Source: UBA1127 sp034422455
Lineage (GTDB): Bacteria > Chloroflexota > Dehalococcoidia > Lucifugimonadales > UBA1127
Direction of reading: 5' to 3'
Length of the DNA: 64,000 bases
Assembly: GCA_034422455.1 (NCBI GenBank)
Contig: DAOUJQ010000004.1
Location: 62,001-126,000, forward strand
Part shown: positions 34,783 through 41,836 of the stretch, in pieces
How positions within the stretch are numbered: position 1 is the stretch's first letter
Layout of the letters: each line of letters opens with the position of its first letter
Program-made: the position numbers and the translations under genes
Notes under the pieces: generated by a model
What the model saw: the letters and a program-made list of their open reading frames with translations, nothing else
Told to the model about the DNA's origin: nothing
The model's database searches: none

Positions 34783-35028
34783 TTATTGGTCGCGGGGGGT
34801 GGCCGGGATCTCCGTCGTCCACCAGGCGGCGATGTCCCGGTCCAGCTGGGCGATCTGGCGGCCGTTGAGGTGGAAGAAGGTCACGTGGGGCGTGCGCTTC
34901 TCCATGCGGTCGGCGACGAGGCGGATGATCGGCGGCCAGTCGCTGATGACGCGGGTGCCGTCGTCGGAGTTGACGACGATGGGGGCCAGGAGGAGGTTGT
35001 AGACCTGGGGGCGGCGCTCGGTGGCCAT
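34783..35028 (-). CDS. Small protein of unknown function downstream of the repressor
   Basis: 81 residues, soluble, with no recognised domain. Notable stretches are VYNLLLAPIVVNSDDG and VTFFHLNGRQIAQLDRD. GGAGAAGGA lies at a proper distance before the ATG, and only 12 bp separate it from the repressor stop, so the two are co-transcribed from the promoter at 35765-35793. It may be an accessory factor of the switch. This is inference from the operon alone. Confidence 0.6.
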   Translation of the reverse strand: MATERRPQVYNLLLAPIVVNSDDGTRVISDWPPIIRLVADRMEKRTPHVTFFHLNGRQIAQLDRDIAAWWTTEIPATPRDQ

Positions 35029-35040
35029 GCGTCCTTCTCC

Positions 35041-35736
35041 TTACAGCCCGTAGCCGGCGCCGTCGTAGAGGCAGTGGGCCACCCAGCGGACCTCGCCCCA
35101 GACCTCGTCATCGCCGGTGTGCTCCATGCGGGCGCCGAGGGGGTGGTCGCTGCACCAGTACCAGCCGCCGGCGGGGTACTGGCGGGCGCGGCGGACGTGG
35201 ATGTCGCCGGCGTGCTCGAAGACGTAGAGGCGGTTCTCGACGGGGACGGCGCGGGAGCAATCGACGAGGATGGTGCTGCCGTGGGGGAGCGTCGGCATCA
35301 TGGCGTCGCCGACGACGTGGAAGACCCGGGAGTGCTTGGGGTCGACACCGAGGGTGTCGAGGAGCTCGCGGCGGCGGAAGGGGTAGCTGCCCTCGGCGGG
35401 GAAGACGGTCGAGTCGCCGGAGAGGCCGGCGAGGGCGGGCTGGGCGCAGGTCTCGACGAAGGCGACGTCGACGGCGTCGTACGCGGCGGCCGGGTGCGGG
35501 TTGTCCGTCAGCTCCAGGAGGTAGTCGAGGGAGGTGTTGAGGTACATGGCCATCTGGATGAGCTTCTCCAGGGAGGGTTGCGCGCGGCCGGAGAGGATTT
35601 TGGAGACGGTGGGCTGCGCCGAGTCCAGGCTGTAGCCGATGTGGTCGCCAAGACTCTGCTGCGTGACGCCTTGGCGCGCCATCGCGGCGATCAGTCGCTC
35701 TCTGCTAAGTGCGGGCTGTCTGTCCTTGCGTCCCAT
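35041..35736 (-). CDS. CI-like repressor: XRE helix-turn-helix plus S24 domain lacking catalytic residues
   Basis: 231 residues. The N-terminal HTH is GVTQQSLGDHIG..QPTVSKILSGRAQPS (about 23-55). The C-terminal LexA/CI-type S24 domain aligns at VVGDAMMPTLPHGSTILVD, where the catalytic Ser is Ala145, and at GDIHVRRARQY, where the catalytic Lys is Arg182. Self-cleavage is therefore not expected; the domain probably serves dimerisation. ATG 35736 is chosen because an upstream in-frame ATG (35766) overlaps the -10 box. GAGGGAGG and GGAG precede it. It is divergent from a Cro-like gene. Confidence 0.85.
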   Translation of the reverse strand: MGRKDRQPALSRERLIAAMARQGVTQQSLGDHIGYSLDSAQPTVSKILSGRAQPSLEKLIQMAMYLNTSLDYLLELTDNPHPAAAYDAVDVAFVETCAQPALAGLSGDSTVFPAEGSYPFRRRELLDTLGVDPKHSRVFHVVGDAMMPTLPHGSTILVDCSRAVPVENRLYVFEHAGDIHVRRARQYPAGGWYWCSDHPLGARMEHTGDDEVWGEVRWVAHCLYDGAGYGL

Positions 35737-35764
35737 CCACGTGCTCCATTCCTCCCTCGCGCCC

Positions 35765-35793
35765 ATTATTGCTAGCAACAACTCTCTTGACAA
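35765..35793 (-). promoter_or_regulatory. Predicted promoter of the repressor operon
   Basis: Minus strand TTGTCA (complement of 35788-35793), 17-bp spacer, AATAAT (complement of 35765-35770). The -35 hexamer overlaps the -35 of the divergent promoter. Confidence 0.75.
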
Positions 35794-35815
35794 ATGTATG
35801 TCATGCATCTACCTT
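35787..35815 (+). promoter_or_regulatory. Predicted promoter of the Cro-like gene (leaderless)
   Basis: TTGACA (35787-35792), 17-bp spacer, TACCTT (35810-35815). The expected +1, about 7 nt downstream, falls on the ATG at 35822, so the transcript would lack a leader. This agrees with the absence of a Shine-Dalgarno. One operator arm lies inside the spacer. Confidence 0.65.
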
Positions 35816-35842
35816 ACGGGCATGAACATGCATGACATGCAT
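35794..35842. promoter_or_regulatory. Paired inverted operator sites
   Basis: ATGTATGTCATGCAT (35794-35808) and ATGCATGACATGCAT (35828-35842) are inverted copies matching at 14 of 15 positions, with centres about 34 bp (three helix turns) apart. The left arm is in the spacer of the Cro-like promoter; the right arm covers codons 3-7 of that gene. They are likely binding sites of the repressor and/or Cro-like protein. Confidence 0.7.
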
Positions 35843-36067
35843 CTTCAAAAGCGAGTGGCCCGGTCCGGCGTGACCCAGGAACGGCTCGCGCTGACGCTGG
35901 GGATCGACCCCACGCAGTTTAGCCGGTATATCCGCGGGCTGCGCCGCGCGCCCGAGGGCTTCGAGGAGCAGGTCAGCGCGATGCTCGACCGGCTGGAGGC
36001 CGCGGAGCAGGCGGCGGAGCAGGCCGCGCAAGAGGCGCGAGAGCGCATCCTGGCGAACGAGGAGTGA
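35822..36067 (+). CDS. Cro-like small helix-turn-helix protein
   Basis: 81 residues. HTH: GVTQERLALTLGIDPTQFSRYIRG (read as two halves around LTLG), then an alpha-helical, Glu/Ala-rich tail (residues 52-81) predicted to form a coiled coil. ATG 35822 is preferred because the predicted transcription start coincides with it; ATGs at codons 3 and 6 are alternatives. It is divergent from the CI-like repressor, the classical layout of a phage or mobile-element switch, but no other phage genes are near. Confidence 0.75.
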   Translation: MNMHDMHLQKRVARSGVTQERLALTLGIDPTQFSRYIRGLRRAPEGFEEQVSAMLDRLEAAEQAAEQAAQEARERILANEE

Positions 36068-36082
36068 GGGCGAGGGCGGCGG

Positions 36083-36337
36083 TCAGCCGCTGCTGAAGAC
36101 CGAGTCGAGGGCGCGGTGGCAGCGGCCCTCGACGGCAGCGTCGCCGGGGTCGCCGCCGAGCCCCGCGAGGAGCGCGCCGCAGCGGTCCAGGAACGCGTCG
36201 AGGTCGCCGTCCGCGCGGTAGTCGTAGAGTGCCTCGCGGAACGCGTCGACGGCGCCATCGGCCGCAACCGCGTCCACGCGCGCGATGCATCCGTCAATCG
36301 CGCGTGCAAGGGTGAAGGCGTCGAGCATGTCCGCCAT
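36083..36337 (-). CDS. Hypothetical small protein
   Basis: 84 residues, Ala/Asp-rich, with no recognised domain (ALYDYRADGDLDAFLDR in the middle). It lies on the minus strand just after tRNA-Leu and convergent with the Cro-like gene. No good ribosome-binding site precedes the ATG, so it may be co-transcribed with the tRNA or may not be a gene. Confidence 0.4.
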   Translation of the reverse strand: MADMLDAFTLARAIDGCIARVDAVAADGAVDAFREALYDYRADGDLDAFLDRCGALLAGLGGDPGDAAVEGRCHRALDSVFSSG

Positions 36338-36362
36338 GGCGCGTCTCGCGTGGATGCAAGAG

Positions 36363-36448
36363 TGGTGCCGAAGGAGGGAGTCGAACCCACACGCCCTCGC
36401 GGGCAGCGGATTTTGAGTCCGCCGCGTCTTCCATTCCGCCACTTCGGC
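36363..36448 (-). tRNA. tRNA-Leu (CAA anticodon), CCA encoded
   Basis: Minus strand: acceptor GCCGAAG / CTTCGGC, anticodon stem GCGGA-CTCAAAA-TCCGC giving CAA, long variable arm (TGCCCGCGAGGGCG) as in class II tRNAs, T-arm GGTTCGACTCC, genomic CCA. Confidence 0.98.
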
Positions 36449-36463
36449 CTGGGTGCACCATCG

Positions 36464-36492
36464 ATTGTACGGGAACCGTCGCCGCCCCTCAA
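36464..36492 (-). promoter_or_regulatory. Predicted promoter of tRNA-Leu
   Basis: Minus strand TTGAGG (complement of 36487-36492), 17-bp spacer, TACAAT (complement of 36464-36469), 15 bp upstream of the tRNA. Confidence 0.7.
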
Positions 36493-36517
36493 CCGAGCGG
36501 CGGGCGGCAGCGCGGTG

Positions 36518-36547
36518 CTGACACGGCGTCGGCGGGTGCGCTATACT
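36518..36547 (+). promoter_or_regulatory. Predicted promoter of tRNA-Glu
   Basis: CTGACA (36518-36523), 18-bp spacer, TATACT (36542-36547), 32 bp upstream of the tRNA. It is back-to-back with the tRNA-Leu promoter. Confidence 0.7.
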
Positions 36548-36579
36548 GGATGAGTCGCACCGCATTGGCCGTATCGCGT

Positions 36580-36656
36580 GGCGCATTCGTCTAGCGGCCA
36601 AGGACACCGCCCTCTCAAGGCGGAGACCACGGGTTCGAATCCCGTATGCGCCACCA
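36580..36656 (+). tRNA. tRNA-Glu (CTC anticodon), CCA encoded
   Basis: Acceptor GGCGCAT / ATGCGCC, D-arm GTCTAGCGGCCAAGGAC, anticodon stem CCGCC-CTCTCAA-GGCGG giving CTC, T-arm GGTTCGAATCC, genomic CCA. Confidence 0.98.
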
Positions 36657-36670
36657 CCTTCCGAGGGCCG

Positions 36671-38077
36671 TCAGCGCCGCCTGCGCGCCTTCGCCTTCGC
36701 CTTCTTAAAAGCCCAGCCGTACATGATGCTCCCGTAGTAGTTGAACGTCCGCCTCGCCTGCGCGTCCTCGAAGGGGTAGTCGGCCCCCAGCTGCCGCGCC
36801 GTGGCCAGCCCGCTGACAAAGCAGGTCTCCTGGCTGTTGACCAGCGTGTGGGCGCCGCAGTGCCACGTCCGCCGCCTGCCCTGGATGAAGCGGAAGAGCT
36901 GGATGACCCACGCCACGTGGCGGACGTCGTGCACGATGTGCTGGAACCACCACCGCTTGATCACCTTGTCGTCATCTATCCTGCTGACCGGGTTGTAGGT
37001 CACCAGGCACGGCTTGTCCGACCGTTTGGCCCACGGCTGCTGGTTGTGCATGATGTAGGTGATCTCGTAGTTGTCGGGCCGCGCGCCGTACTGCTCGACG
37101 TGGTTGCTGCGCGTCTCCAGCGCCCGCACCTCATCGTCGGGCAGCACGGAGGCGTCCGAGTGCACGACCGTGTGGTTGTGGAGCTCGCTCTCATAGCGGA
37201 TCGACGAGAGGATGTACCGCTCCATGAACGAGGGCTTGTCGAGCGCCATCAGCGTCTGGTTGGCGTTGCACGCGAAAATCACCTCGTCAAACGCCTCCTC
37301 GACCCCGTCCTCGTCCTCCACCACGACATGCGTCCGATGGCGGTGCACCTTCCTGACGGGCCGGTTGACGTAGATCTTGTCCCGAAAGCCCGCGGACAGG
37401 TTCTCGTAGATCCGCCGGGTCCCCTGGTCCCACGTCCGCATGGGCGTAGCCACCTCGATGTCGAAGAACTCCAGGTACCGGGAAAACAGCGACGCCGGCA
37501 TGTCGAACACGTTGGTCGCCATGAGGAAGTTGACGAACATGGGCTTGAGGACCTTGTACCTGAAGTCCGGGGACAGGCCCGCCACGTTGAGGACGGCGCC
37601 CATGCTGATGTAGTTGAAGGGGTTGAGGGCGTTCACCAGCCTCGACTGGGAGCGGGTCAGCCGCCCGAACCAGTGCAAGCGCTTCAGGACCCGCTGGAAC
37701 TTCGCGATGTCGTCCCGGAGCTGGCGCCTGATGTCGGAGTCGAAATCGTGGGCGTATATCTGGCCGCGGTACCTGACGCTGTAGTTGAACCTGGTCTCCA
37801 GCAGCTCGATGCCGAACTGCTCCATCAACAGCAGGATGTGCTGGTACACCGACGGAATGAGGGCGGTGACGGAGATGTCGAAGGGGACCGAGCTGCCGTC
37901 ATCCTGCGGCATGTCGGCGGTGATCGCGTTGCCGCCAATCCGGTCTTGCGCCTCGAACAGCCGGAAGTCAAACCGGTCCGGGTGTTGGCCCAACGCCCAC
38001 GCGGCCCCAAGGCCCGAAACGCCTCCGCCGACGATGGCTATCCGCCTCGGCCCCGCTGCAGTCCCCGTTTTCGCCAT
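36671..38077 (-). CDS. FAD-dependent amine-oxidase-family protein (COG2907-like)
   Basis: 468 residues. The dinucleotide-binding motif is IAIVGGGVSGLGAAWALG, followed by FEAQDRIGGNA. Later conserved segments are PMFVNFLMATN, FACNANQTLMAL, WHCGAHTLVNSQE and GLATARQLG. It resembles the predicted NAD/FAD-binding oxidoreductases (COG2907) often encoded near fatty-acid cyclopropane/furan-type lipid modification genes, though none is adjacent here. The C-terminus is very basic (KKAKAKARRRR). Its stop lies 14 bp from the tRNA-Glu end, convergent. Substrate is unknown. Confidence 0.82.
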   Translation of the reverse strand: MAKTGTAAGPRRIAIVGGGVSGLGAAWALGQHPDRFDFRLFEAQDRIGGNAITADMPQDDGSSVPFDISVTALIPSVYQHILLLMEQFGIELLETRFNYSVRYRGQIYAHDFDSDIRRQLRDDIAKFQRVLKRLHWFGRLTRSQSRLVNALNPFNYISMGAVLNVAGLSPDFRYKVLKPMFVNFLMATNVFDMPASLFSRYLEFFDIEVATPMRTWDQGTRRIYENLSAGFRDKIYVNRPVRKVHRHRTHVVVEDEDGVEEAFDEVIFACNANQTLMALDKPSFMERYILSSIRYESELHNHTVVHSDASVLPDDEVRALETRSNHVEQYGARPDNYEITYIMHNQQPWAKRSDKPCLVTYNPVSRIDDDKVIKRWWFQHIVHDVRHVAWVIQLFRFIQGRRRTWHCGAHTLVNSQETCFVSGLATARQLGADYPFEDAQARRTFNYYGSIMYGWAFKKAKAKARRRR

Positions 38078-38308
38078 AACCTCGCAATCCTACTAGCATC
38101 GATTGCCGGTGGCTAGTGGAATGCCGACCACGCCGCCCTGGGCAGGGCCCCGATACGGCGAAGAACAACGCATGGCTGTTGTTGCTATAGCGCCAACGGT
38201 TGCTTAGAGTGTGTCATGTGCCGGCAGGCCGATGGCGAGCACGGCGCCAAGCCGCGACACCGTCAGCGGCCGGTGCGGCACGAACACAGCCGGACTGGGA
38301 AATGGCAG

Positions 38309-39055
38309 GTGAACGTGTTCAAATCGCTGGGACTTGGGCTGAAGGCAATCCTGGTGGCGGCAATTCTCCTCGCATACGCAGCCGCGTGCGGCTCGGACCC
38401 CGTCGAACCTACCCCCACGCCTGAACCCGAACTGTCCATGGAAGACCTGCTCGCCAGCGCCGGCGAGAAACTCGCCGCCATCACGACGGCCAAGTTCCGG
38501 ATGAGCGACGAAACGCAGTCCGGCACAAAGTTCTTTGGCGCAACCCTCAAGACGGTCGAGGGGGACATCAGGTCCCCGGAGGCCGCCAGGATGGTGGTGG
38601 ACGTTGAAGCGCCCGCGATGGGGTTTGTACAGATCGAAATAGTGGCAGTCGGCGAACAGGCCTTCATGAAGTTCTCGCGGGACGCGCCGTGGCTCCCCAT
38701 CCCGCTGGACCAGGTGCCGTTCAACTTCGGAGGAATAGGCGTCATCCTGAGCGAAATCCTCCCGGTCATGCAGGACCCCGCCATAACCGGCCGGGAGTCC
38801 ATTGGCGACTTCCAGACAATCCGCATCGAGGGGAACGTGCTGTCTGAAGACATGAGCGGCCTCATCTCATCGGTGGACCCCGGTCACCCAATCATCCTGA
38901 CCTACTGGTTTGACGACGTGGAGCACACCATACGCCAGCTCAGAATCGACGGGCAGCTCTTCGACGACGACGCTCCTGAAACAACCCGCCTGGTGAACAT
39001 GGAGATCAACGTCCCCGTAGACATCCAGCTCCCAGAGGTAGCCCCCGGGCCGTGA
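38309..39055 (+). CDS. LppX/LprG-family lipoprotein
   Basis: 248 residues. A hydrophobic signal (KAILVAAILLAYAAAC) with a lipobox Cys near 29 is followed by a PTPTPEPE linker and a globular domain. The domain resembles LppX_LprAFG proteins, which shuttle triacylated lipids across the periplasm in mycobacteria (TAKFRMSDETQSGTK, GDIRSPEAARMVVDVE, AFMKFSRDAPWLPIP). The start is GTG 38309, or GTG 38315. It overlaps the MFS exporter gene by 4 bp, the same pairing as the mycobacterial lprG-P55 operon. Confidence 0.75.
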   Translation: MNVFKSLGLGLKAILVAAILLAYAAACGSDPVEPTPTPEPELSMEDLLASAGEKLAAITTAKFRMSDETQSGTKFFGATLKTVEGDIRSPEAARMVVDVEAPAMGFVQIEIVAVGEQAFMKFSRDAPWLPIPLDQVPFNFGGIGVILSEILPVMQDPAITGRESIGDFQTIRIEGNVLSEDMSGLISSVDPGHPIILTYWFDDVEHTIRQLRIDGQLFDDDAPETTRLVNMEINVPVDIQLPEVAPGP

Positions 39056-40524
39056 ACACAGCCAGGTCTCTCCTCACTTCTCTGCGGACTTCCGAGTCGG
39101 TTGTCCTAGGGATAATCTGCCTTGGAGTGTTCTCGACTGCCCTCGACCAGACGGTCGTGGTCGCCGCGCTGCCCAGCGTCATGGTCGACCTGGAGATCCC
39201 ACTCACGGACCTGGACCGGGCTTCCTGGATCGTCACCGCGTACCTGATCAGCTACACCGTCGCGATGCCGCTGGCGGGCCGCCTGTCCGACGTCTACGGT
39301 CGCGTGAAGATGTTCCACGCGGCGCTGCTCCTCTTCGCCATCGGGTCGGCGCTGGTGGCGCTGGCGCCCAACTTCGAGTGGGTGGTGTCCGCCCGCATTC
39401 TGCAGGCCTTCGGGGGCGGCGCGACGGTACCCATCGGGCTGGCGATGGCGGTGGGCGTGGTGGCGCCGGAGAGGAGGGGCATTGCGCTCGGGCTCGTGGC
39501 CGCATCGGCGGAGGCCGGGTCTGTGCTGGGCCCCCTCTACGGGGGCGCGATAATCGAACTGCTTGGCTGGCGGTGGATCTTCTGGCTGGACGTGCCCCAG
39601 AGTTTCATCCTTATTGGCCTGCTGGCCGTTCTGCCCAACCGGGCCAACCCCGAGTCGAGAATGGACTACTTTGGGGCAGTGATCCTCGGGGCAGCCCTCA
39701 CCCTGTTGTCCATAGGACTGGCGCAACGGAGCATCTTCTCCGGGGAGGCGATCTTCCCGTATTTCCTGATCGGCGGCGGCGTCCTCCTGGTCCTCCTGTT
39801 GATCGTGATGGAGAAGCGCGCCGAGCAGCCGTTGCTGGCGTCCTTCCTCTACACGTCCCGGGCGTTCCTGTCCTCCAACATCGCCCAGTTCTTCGTGGGT
39901 GTGGCCCTGATCATTTCCCTGGTCGCTGTGCCCCTGATGGCGGCGACGGTCATGGAACGCGGGGCGTGGGAGAGCGCCCTCCACCTGTTCCGGTTGACGG
40001 TCGCCATACCGGTCGGCGCCGTTGTCGGAGGCTACATCCTGCGCCTCACCGGCGTGCGGGCGGTGTGCATAACCGGCCTCGCGTTTGTGGGAGCGGGGCT
40101 GCTGGTCATGAGCGGCTGGGAGACCGAGGTGGACCAGTTCCGGTTGACGGCGCCCCTGGTCACGACAGGCCTCGGGTTCGGGCTGGTCATTCCGGCGATA
40201 ACGGTCAGCGCACTGAGCGCCGCTCCCAGCGACTACTGGGGCGCCGCGGCCTCACTGGTCACCGCGGCGCGGATGGTCGGCATGGCGCTGGGGCTCGCCG
40301 CGTTGTCGGCGTGGGGCATCGAGCGATTCTACACCCTGACCGCCCACGTGACGGTCGGTGCGACGTATGAAGAGACCGAAGCCCCACTGATCGAGGCCGG
40401 CGTAACGGTGTTCCAGAACCTGTTCATGATATCCGGATTTCTGGCGCTCATCGCCATTCTTCCGGCCCTGATGATGCGGGTGGAGGACTCGGGCGAGGCA
40501 GAGGGCTCCAGGCCCTTCATCTAG
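39052..40524 (+). CDS. DHA2-type MFS exporter (P55/EmrB-like, about 14 TM)
   Basis: 490 residues. MFS motif C region and DHA2 landmarks: LDQTVVVAALPSVMVDL, WIVTAYLISYTVAMPLAGRLSD (motif A area), RILQAFGGGATVPIG, GPLYGGAII. Hydrophobicity suggests about 14 transmembrane helices. The GTG start overlaps the lipoprotein stop (GTGA). With the LprG-like partner it is likely to export a lipid or lipophilic compound, as for mycobacterial Rv1410c. Drug efflux is the alternative. Confidence 0.85.
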   Translation: MNTARSLLTSLRTSESVVLGIICLGVFSTALDQTVVVAALPSVMVDLEIPLTDLDRASWIVTAYLISYTVAMPLAGRLSDVYGRVKMFHAALLLFAIGSALVALAPNFEWVVSARILQAFGGGATVPIGLAMAVGVVAPERRGIALGLVAASAEAGSVLGPLYGGAIIELLGWRWIFWLDVPQSFILIGLLAVLPNRANPESRMDYFGAVILGAALTLLSIGLAQRSIFSGEAIFPYFLIGGGVLLVLLLIVMEKRAEQPLLASFLYTSRAFLSSNIAQFFVGVALIISLVAVPLMAATVMERGAWESALHLFRLTVAIPVGAVVGGYILRLTGVRAVCITGLAFVGAGLLVMSGWETEVDQFRLTAPLVTTGLGFGLVIPAITVSALSAAPSDYWGAAASLVTAARMVGMALGLAALSAWGIERFYTLTAHVTVGATYEETEAPLIEAGVTVFQNLFMISGFLALIAILPALMMRVEDSGEAEGSRPFI

Positions 40525-40542
40525 TCCGCCGGGAGAGCATGG

Positions 40543-41691
40543 TTGGAGTTTGAGTCCGTGCGCCTTGACCGCGTCGAGTTCGCCGCCGTCGACGTGACGC
40601 CGAGGACGACGTGGACGTTCGCGCGGATGTGGGACGCCGCCGGCGCTCCCGCCGAGGTGGAGATCACCTGCGCGGAGCTGACCCCCCGCGTGGCCGAGCT
40701 AGTCTCCGCTGCCGCCGCACATCTCCGCAGCAGCCCCATCGCGACGGAAGCGGACGTCCCACGCCTGCTGGATTGGGACGAGCGCGAGCTGCGCCGGGAC
40801 CTGGCAAGGGCAACGGCGGTCAGCGCGTTGCGCACGGGCGCGTCCATCCTCCAGGCGGTCCGGAGCGGGGTCAGCCTCACAGAGGCGCTCGGCGGCGGGC
40901 TGCCCCAGAGCGTTCAACTCTACGCGAACATCAACCGGGGTCTCTTTGCGTCGCAGCGAACGCCGCATGAGTTTGGCACGGCTGCGGCGCGGGCCGTCGC
41001 GGAGGGGTTCGGCGCGGTGAAGTGCGCCCCGTTCGACGAGGTTGCGCCCGGCACCCCCACCGACGACGCAATCCGGCTGGCCCGCTCCGGCATCGAACGC
41101 GTCTCCGCGATACGGGACGCCATCGGACTCGACGTGGCCCTCATGGTCGACTGCCACAGCCGGTTCGACGTGGAGTCCGCCGTGGCGGTGGCCGGGGAGC
41201 TGGCCGCGCTCGGCGTCTCCTGGTTCGAGGAGCCGGTCGATCCCGCGACCGAGCTGGAGGGCACGGCGCGCATCGCCGCCCGCGTGCCGATGCTCGTCGC
41301 GGGCGGGGAGCACGGGTACGGCGAGGAGTGGTACGCGAAGCTTGCAGCCGACGCCGGAGTGCGCGTGATCATGCCGGACGTGAAGTTCTGCGGAGGCGCC
41401 GCCGAGGCAGTCCGCGCCGGCAAGGCCGCAGCGGCCTCGGGCGGCGGCACGTCGCTGCACTGCCCGTCGGGGCCGGTTTCGCTGCTCACGAGCGCCCACG
41501 TCACAGCGGCCATCCCCGGGGCGCTCCGGCTGGAGTACGCGGTGTACGAGGCGGACTGGCGGGCTGAGCTAATGCTGCCGAGGGAGAACGTCGTGGACGG
41601 GCGGCTGCGCCTGACCGACGGCGCCGGGCTTGGGGCAGGACTCGACTGGGACTTGCTGCGCCGCATCGGGCGGGTGTGGAGCGGTGACTGA
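40543..41691 (+). CDS. Enolase-superfamily (mandelate racemase-like) enzyme
   Basis: 382 residues. The capping domain spans 1-125 and the barrel about 130-360. Residues near the active site: KCAPFDE (Lys strand), LMVDCHSRF (first metal Asp), WFEEPVD (second, Glu), GGEHGYG (third, Glu, plus His), with LHCPSGPVS at the last strand. It probably dehydrates or epimerises a sugar acid or related carboxylate. TTG start with GGGAG 8 bp upstream; an overlapping ATG is out of frame. Large paralogue sets of this superfamily are known from SAR202 genomes. Confidence 0.88.
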   Translation: MEFESVRLDRVEFAAVDVTPRTTWTFARMWDAAGAPAEVEITCAELTPRVAELVSAAAAHLRSSPIATEADVPRLLDWDERELRRDLARATAVSALRTGASILQAVRSGVSLTEALGGGLPQSVQLYANINRGLFASQRTPHEFGTAAARAVAEGFGAVKCAPFDEVAPGTPTDDAIRLARSGIERVSAIRDAIGLDVALMVDCHSRFDVESAVAVAGELAALGVSWFEEPVDPATELEGTARIAARVPMLVAGGEHGYGEEWYAKLAADAGVRVIMPDVKFCGGAAEAVRAGKAAAASGGGTSLHCPSGPVSLLTSAHVTAAIPGALRLEYAVYEADWRAELMLPRENVVDGRLRLTDGAGLGAGLDWDLLRRIGRVWSGD

Positions 41692-41735
41692 GGCGCGTGG
41701 CGGGGTGAGCGGCCCCTCCCCACGCCGCCCCTCTA

Positions 41736-41832
41736 GGTTCCCCTGCCTTCGCAGGGGCAGGCTCTGCCTCCGCAGGAACGACGGAAGAGGGGGATCAGGG
41801 CGACCCTTCGACAGGGCTCAGGGCGAACGGAT
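41736..41832. repeat. Hairpin repeats and a CCTTCGAC-family copy at the comEC 3' side
   Basis: 41736-41785 holds two adjacent hairpins of the CCTGC-TTC-GCAGG and GCCTCCGCAGG type (an inverted form of the TTCCTGCGNAGGCAGGAA family). 41802-41832 is CCCTTCGACAGGGCTCAGGG followed by CGAACGG. The comEC stop lies 4 bp beyond. Confidence 0.75.
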
Positions 41833-41836
41833 TCGC

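Noticed and set aside
35041..36656. Prophage or integrated element beside the tRNA genes
   Set aside because: Only repressor/Cro-like and small unknown genes are present; no integrase, structural genes or duplicated tRNA 3' end was found.
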